Part shown: positions 6,621-9,210 of the stretch, piece after piece
Layout: every line of letters starts with the position of its first letter
Position numbering within the stretch: position 1 is the first letter of the stretch
Source: an uncultured bacterium
GTDB taxonomy: Bacteria > Acidobacteriota > Thermoanaerobaculia > Multivoradales > JAHEKO01
NCBI GenBank assembly: GCA_938016625.1
Contig: CALILB010000322.1
Location: 1-9,210, forward strand
DNA: 9,210 nucleotides
Reading direction: 5' to 3'
Position numbers and translations under genes: made by a program
The notes under the pieces: generated by a model
Database searches by the model: none
What the model saw: only the letters and a program-made list of their open reading frames with translations
What the model was told of the DNA's origin: nothing

Positions 6621-6676
6621 GGAGCTGATCGGATGCCGACCGTGCAACCGATGCCGCCGCGGAACCGATCAGTCCC
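6621..6676. repeat. Imperfect inverted repeat between the two small membrane-protein genes
   Basis: GGAGCTGATCGG (6621-6632) and CCGATCAGTCCC (6665-6676) are complementary at 10 of 12 positions, including an uninterrupted 8-base core (CTGATCGG / CCGATCAG). The 32 bases between them contain no gene. The right arm overlaps the stop codon of the DUF883-like gene at 6669-6671. In the minus-strand transcript this would form a stem just after that gene and before the next gene's ribosome binding site. It could act as an attenuator or mRNA stabiliser between the two genes. No T-run is present. Confidence 0.4.
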
Positions 6677-7082
6677 GTCGGCCTCTCATCATCAGACCGA
6701 GGAGGAAGCCGACACCGGCGGCGATCAGCACCGATCGGCCGGGGTTGTCCTGAACATACTCGTTGACGTCATCGATCAGATGATCCATATCCTTGCGCGC
6801 TTTGTCATAGCCGACACGCACCTTCTCTGCGGCCACCGCGTACTTCTCCTTGGTTGCCGCCGAAGCGCGCTCCGCGCTCTTTCCCATCGACTTGGCCGTC
6901 TCCTCGGCCCCCTTGGCGACCGCGGCGAACTTCTCGCGTGCCACGTCGACCTGTTGGGCAACGGCACTCTTGGCTACCTCGGCTGCCGCCTCGGCCGCCT
7001 CCGCCGTGGCTTCTTTGGCTTTTGCGGCCTTTTTCTTGGCCGTTTTCTTGGCCTTCTCGATGTCTTGGACGTTATCTGCCAT
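6669..7082 (-). CDS. DUF883/ElaB-like tail-anchored, Lys/Ala-rich protein
   Basis: This 137-residue protein has a long Lys/Ala/Glu-rich region (residues 8-110; AKKTAKKKAAKAKEATAEAA near the start) predicted to be helical or coiled-coil. It is followed by DDVNEYVQDNPGRSVLIAAG and a glycine-rich hydrophobic segment (116-132, GVGFLLGLMM) ending in RGRRD. This NP-G-S-x4-G-x3-G-x2-L pattern closing with arginines is the hallmark of the DUF883/ElaB/YqjD group of C-tail inner-membrane proteins, some of which bind ribosomes in stationary phase in E. coli. The basic N-terminus also recalls histone H1-like and phasin-like proteins, so nucleic-acid or granule association is conceivable. GGAGG at 7088-7092 lies 5 bases before the ATG. 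It is the first gene of the minus-strand unit. Composition bias makes similarity outside the C-terminal anchor unreliable. Confidence 0.8.
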   Translation of the reverse strand: MADNVQDIEKAKKTAKKKAAKAKEATAEAAEAAAEVAKSAVAQQVDVAREKFAAVAKGAEETAKSMGKSAERASAATKEKYAVAAEKVRVGYDKARKDMDHLIDDVNEYVQDNPGRSVLIAAGVGFLLGLMMRGRRD

Positions 7083-7206
7083 CTCGACCTCCGTGTGAAG
7101 ACGGGGCCACCTTGCCCCGACCTAAACTTACACCATCCGCAGACGCACTCCAACCCGCGGAGCACAAGCTGCTATTCTGCCGCGGATAAATAGAGGGGCC
7201 TGTAGG
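7083..7206. promoter_or_regulatory. Divergent control region between the DUF883-like gene and larB
   Basis: This 124-base gap separates divergent units and should hold promoters for both. A CGGGGC / GCCCCG hairpin (7102-7107 and 7114-7119, 6-base loop) lies in the leader of the minus-strand unit, about 20 bases before its start. CCGCGG occurs twice (7155-7160 and 7180-7185), a possible paired protein-binding site. An AT-rich GATAAATA lies just upstream of the larB ribosome binding site (GAGGGG, 7193-7198). No convincing -35/-10 pair stood out on either strand, and no nickel-responsive NikR-type palindrome was recognised. Confidence 0.5.
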
Positions 7207-7971
7207 TTGGACAAAGACGAAGTCAGACAACTGCTGGAAGAGCTCGCTTCGGGCCGGGCGGAGGTCGGTGATGTCTTCGACCGGTTGCAGGCGGGCGGGG
7301 TCGAGGACCTGGGCTTTGCCCGCCTCGACACCGATCGCGAGCGACGCACCGGTGTCGCCGAAGTCATTCTCGCCCCGGGCAAGACCGACGATCAGCTGGG
7401 AAGCCTCGTCGAGAAGTGCCTGGCTCGGGACGGGAAGGTCCTGGTCACTCGGCTCGAGGCCGAGCACGCCAAGCCACTTCTCACCCGGTTCGAAGATCTT
7501 CGGTATCACGCCACCGCCCGGGTGCTCGAGGCGCGGCCGAAGCAAGACCCCTGGTGCCCACCGGTGGCCGTGATCTCGGCCGGGACCTCCGACCAGAATG
7601 TCGCCGAAGAGGCTGCCATCGTGCTGGAGCACCTAGGTCATCCGGTGGACCGGATCAACGACGTCGGGGTGGCCGGGATCCACCGGCTCTTCTCGGTTCT
7701 CGAGCGGCTGCGGGCGGCCCGCGCCCTGGTGGTGGTGGCGGGTATGGAGGGTGCATTGCCGTCGGTGGTCGCGGGTCTCGTCGACCGCCCGGTCGTCGCC
7801 GTGCCGACCTCGGTAGGCTATGGCGCGAGCTTTGGTGGTGTGGCCGCGCTGCTGGGCATGCTCAACTCCTGCGCCGCCGGCATCGGCGTGGTCAACATCG
7901 ACAACGGCTATGGCGCGGCGACCCTGGTCCATCGCATCGCACCTGCCGAAAATCGGGAGTCCGAGCCATGA
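7207..7971 (+). CDS. larB: LarB, nickel-pincer nucleotide cofactor synthesis (NaAD carboxylase/hydrolase)
   Basis: LarB carboxylates the pyridinium ring of nicotinic acid adenine dinucleotide and hydrolyses its phosphoanhydride to give pyridinium-3,5-biscarboxylate mononucleotide, the first step of nickel-pincer cofactor synthesis. The 254 residues comprise an N-terminal helical region (1-~115) and a C-terminal PurE/AIR-carboxylase-like domain: VISAGTSDQNVAEEA (122-136), VVVAGMEGALPSVVAGL (175-191), VPTSVGYGASFGG (199-211) and MLNSCAAGIGVVNIDNGYGA (218-237). Cys222 sits in the conserved LarB position for the cysteine that forms the covalent adduct with substrate. Length is typical. The start is TTG at 7207, supported by GAGGGG at 7193-7198 and the family-like opening MDKDEVRQLLEELASG. 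Its stop overlaps larC by four bases (ATGA), so the two are translationally coupled. Confidence 0.95.
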   Translation: MDKDEVRQLLEELASGRAEVGDVFDRLQAGGVEDLGFARLDTDRERRTGVAEVILAPGKTDDQLGSLVEKCLARDGKVLVTRLEAEHAKPLLTRFEDLRYHATARVLEARPKQDPWCPPVAVISAGTSDQNVAEEAAIVLEHLGHPVDRINDVGVAGIHRLFSVLERLRAARALVVVAGMEGALPSVVAGLVDRPVVAVPTSVGYGASFGGVAALLGMLNSCAAGIGVVNIDNGYGAATLVHRIAPAENRESEP

Positions 7972-9152
7972 GCCGCCGGCTGCTCTATCTCGACTGTGCC
8001 GGTGGCGCCGCCGGAGACATGGTGCTGTGTGCACTTGCCGAGGCGGCGGACTGTGCAGCGCTGATCGAAGAGCTGCCGACACGGCTCGGCTTTCCGGATG
8101 TCACCCTCGACTGGCCGGCGGCCAGACCGGGTGGGTTCGCGGCCCGTCGTCTGCAGGTGCATTTCGACCCGGCCGCCCACCCCCGGCACCGCAATCTGAG
8201 CGAGGTCACCGAGCTCTTGGATCGTGCCGCTGTCTCACCGGATGCCACTTCCCTGGCCAACCGGGTCTTTGGATGTCTGGCCCAGGCAGAAGGCGAGGTG
8301 CACGGTGAGCCGGTGGACAGGGTCCATTTCCACGAGGTGGGTGCCGTGGACGCGGTGATCGATGTGCTTGGCGCCTGTCTTGCCCTCGAGCAGCTGGCGG
8401 TGGACGAGGTGGTCTGCTCAGAGCTCCCCATGGGGCACGGCACGGTGAGCTCCGCCCACGGCACTCTTCCCCTGCCGGCCCCGGCGGTGGCGGCGATGCT
8501 GCCCGGGGTACCGGTGCGACCGGCCGGCGTCGAGGGTGAGACGGTGACGCCCACCGGGGCCGCCCTGGTGACTACCTTTGCCGACCGGTTTGGTGCGATG
8601 CCGGCGATGACCGTCGAGAGGGTGGGTGTCGGTGCCGGCTCCGCAGAGTATCCCGGTCTGCCCAATGTGCTCCGTGCCTTTGCCGGCATATCGACGGCCG
8701 AAGTCGAAGTGTTGGACTCGGAGCATTTCGTCGTCGAGTGCAACCTGGACGATCTCGACCCCCGGGTGCTGCCGGAGGTGATCGGCCGTCTGCTGACATC
8801 CGGTGCGCTCGATGCCTACGTAACCCCACTGGTGATGAAGAAGGGACGGCCCGGCCACCTGCTGACGGCATTGGCACCGGCCGCCGCCACCGATGGGGTC
8901 ATCGACGTGCTGCTACGCGAGACCACCAGTCTCGGCTGTCGCAGCTATCCGGTGACCAAGTACCACCTGCAGCGGCGGATGGAGACCGTCGAGACGCCAT
9001 GGGGTCCGGTGCCGGTCAAGGTGGCGCTGGCCGGCGAGCAGGTGCTGCGCCGGGTGCCCGAGTTCGATGCCTGCGCCGAGTTGGCGCACGCCGCCGGTGT
9101 GCCAGTGCGCGATGTTCTGGCCGCGGCCACCAGCGCGGCGGAGAAGGAGTAG
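7968..9152 (+). CDS. larC: LarC, CTP-dependent nickel insertion protein (single uninterrupted ORF)
   Basis: LarC inserts nickel into the sulfur-bearing pyridinium mononucleotide (P2TMN) in a CTP-dependent reaction, the last step of nickel-pincer cofactor synthesis. The 394 residues contain the N-terminal LYLDCAGGAAGDM (6-18), the metal-site-like HPRHRNLSEV, GEVHGEPVDRVHFHEVGAVD, a glycine- and alanine-rich AHGTLPLPAPAVAAM and VTPTGAAL. The C-terminal half has VECNLDDLDPRVLPEV, then MKKGRPGHLL and ETTSLGCRSY. Both parts known as LarC1 and LarC2 in Lactobacillus plantarum, where they are joined by a ribosomal frameshift, are encoded here in one frame. The His-rich loop near 70 is shorter than in many LarC proteins. 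The ATG at 7968 overlaps the larB stop and has GGGAG at 7955-7959. The same frame is open back to 7416, but that part runs across larB and is not LarC-like. Confidence 0.95.
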   Translation: MSRRLLYLDCAGGAAGDMVLCALAEAADCAALIEELPTRLGFPDVTLDWPAARPGGFAARRLQVHFDPAAHPRHRNLSEVTELLDRAAVSPDATSLANRVFGCLAQAEGEVHGEPVDRVHFHEVGAVDAVIDVLGACLALEQLAVDEVVCSELPMGHGTVSSAHGTLPLPAPAVAAMLPGVPVRPAGVEGETVTPTGAALVTTFADRFGAMPAMTVERVGVGAGSAEYPGLPNVLRAFAGISTAEVEVLDSEHFVVECNLDDLDPRVLPEVIGRLLTSGALDAYVTPLVMKKGRPGHLLTALAPAAATDGVIDVLLRETTSLGCRSYPVTKYHLQRRMETVETPWGPVPVKVALAGEQVLRRVPEFDACAELAHAAGVPVRDVLAAATSAAEKE

Positions 9153-9156
9153 ACGA

Positions 9157-9210
9157 GTGGACGCTCCGACGACCCGCCCCTCCTACGATCTTCTGCTGGA
9201 CTGGTTCAAG
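9157..9210 (+). CDS. Start of a third gene in the lar cluster, possibly LarE (cut by window edge)
   Basis: Only 18 codons are visible: GTG at 9157 followed by DAPTTRPSYDLLLDWFK, open to the window end. GGAG at 9146-9149 lies 7 bases upstream, and the start is 4 bases after the larC stop, so it belongs to the lar operon. LarE, the ATP-dependent sulfur transferase that supplies sulfur between the LarB and LarC steps, commonly follows larC and begins with a short helix containing Leu-Leu-x-Trp-Phe/Leu before its SGGVDS loop. The visible residues fit this, but the diagnostic loop is outside the window, so the name is inferred from position. Confidence 0.5.
   Translation, partial: MDAPTTRPSYDLLLDWFK

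Noticed and set aside
7072..7632. 186-codon minus-strand open frame across the divergent gap and larB
   Set aside because: Antisense to larB and overlaps the DUF883-like gene start; no recognisable motif.
7416..7967. Open frame continuous with larC extending upstream
   Set aside because: It runs through larB in a different frame and is Arg/Gly-rich; LarC's conserved start lies at ATG 7968 with a ribosome binding site.

Overview
The window is high-GC bacterial DNA with tightly packed genes, GTG and TTG starts, translational coupling and short intergenic gaps. No rRNA, tRNA, transposase, phage gene or CRISPR array is visible. The gene mix (a 2-phosphoglycerate kinase-like enzyme, PPK1, SixA, nickel-pincer genes, DUF883-like proteins) together with C/G-rich 'CCTAAG' intergenic repeats suggests a free-living bacterium, possibly Acidobacteriota or a deltaproteobacterial-type lineage. 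That placement is a guess from style and was not tested.

Layout. (1) 1-1799, minus strand: polyphosphate kinase 1, with a complete N-terminus and cut by the left window edge. (2) 1800-1958: divergent control region. (3) 1959-5299, plus strand: an apparent operon of a SixA-type phosphohistidine phosphatase, an 810-residue fusion protein (two ATP-cone domains + 2-phosphoglycerate kinase + archaeal-type cofactor-independent phosphoglycerate mutase), and a small eight-cysteine YkgJ-like protein. The first two genes overlap by one base and the third follows after 18 bases. (4) 5300-5440: a gene-free stretch between convergent genes, made of short direct and inverted repeats around a perfect GC hairpin. 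(5) 5441-7082, minus strand: a DUF883/ElaB-like lysine/alanine-rich tail-anchored protein, a small hydrophobic protein, and a calcineurin-like metallophosphoesterase. (6) 7083-7206: second divergent control region. (7) 7207-9210, plus strand: larB, larC and the first 18 codons of a third gene that may be larE, i.e. synthesis of the nickel-pincer nucleotide cofactor used by LarA-type racemases and epimerases.

How the genes may work together. The left half is a phosphoryl-transfer neighbourhood: PPK1 moves phosphate between ATP and polyphosphate, SixA removes phosphate from histidine, and the fusion could in principle take 3-phosphoglycerate to 2-phosphoglycerate and on to 2,3-bisphosphoglycerate under control of adenine nucleotides sensed by the ATP-cones. 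The fusion is the most unusual object here: its kinase half is best known from methanogens that make cyclic 2,3-diphosphoglycerate, and its mutase half appears to carry Thr where the archaeal-type enzyme has its nucleophilic Ser. The right half is a standard nickel-pincer cofactor cluster, with larC as one uninterrupted reading frame.
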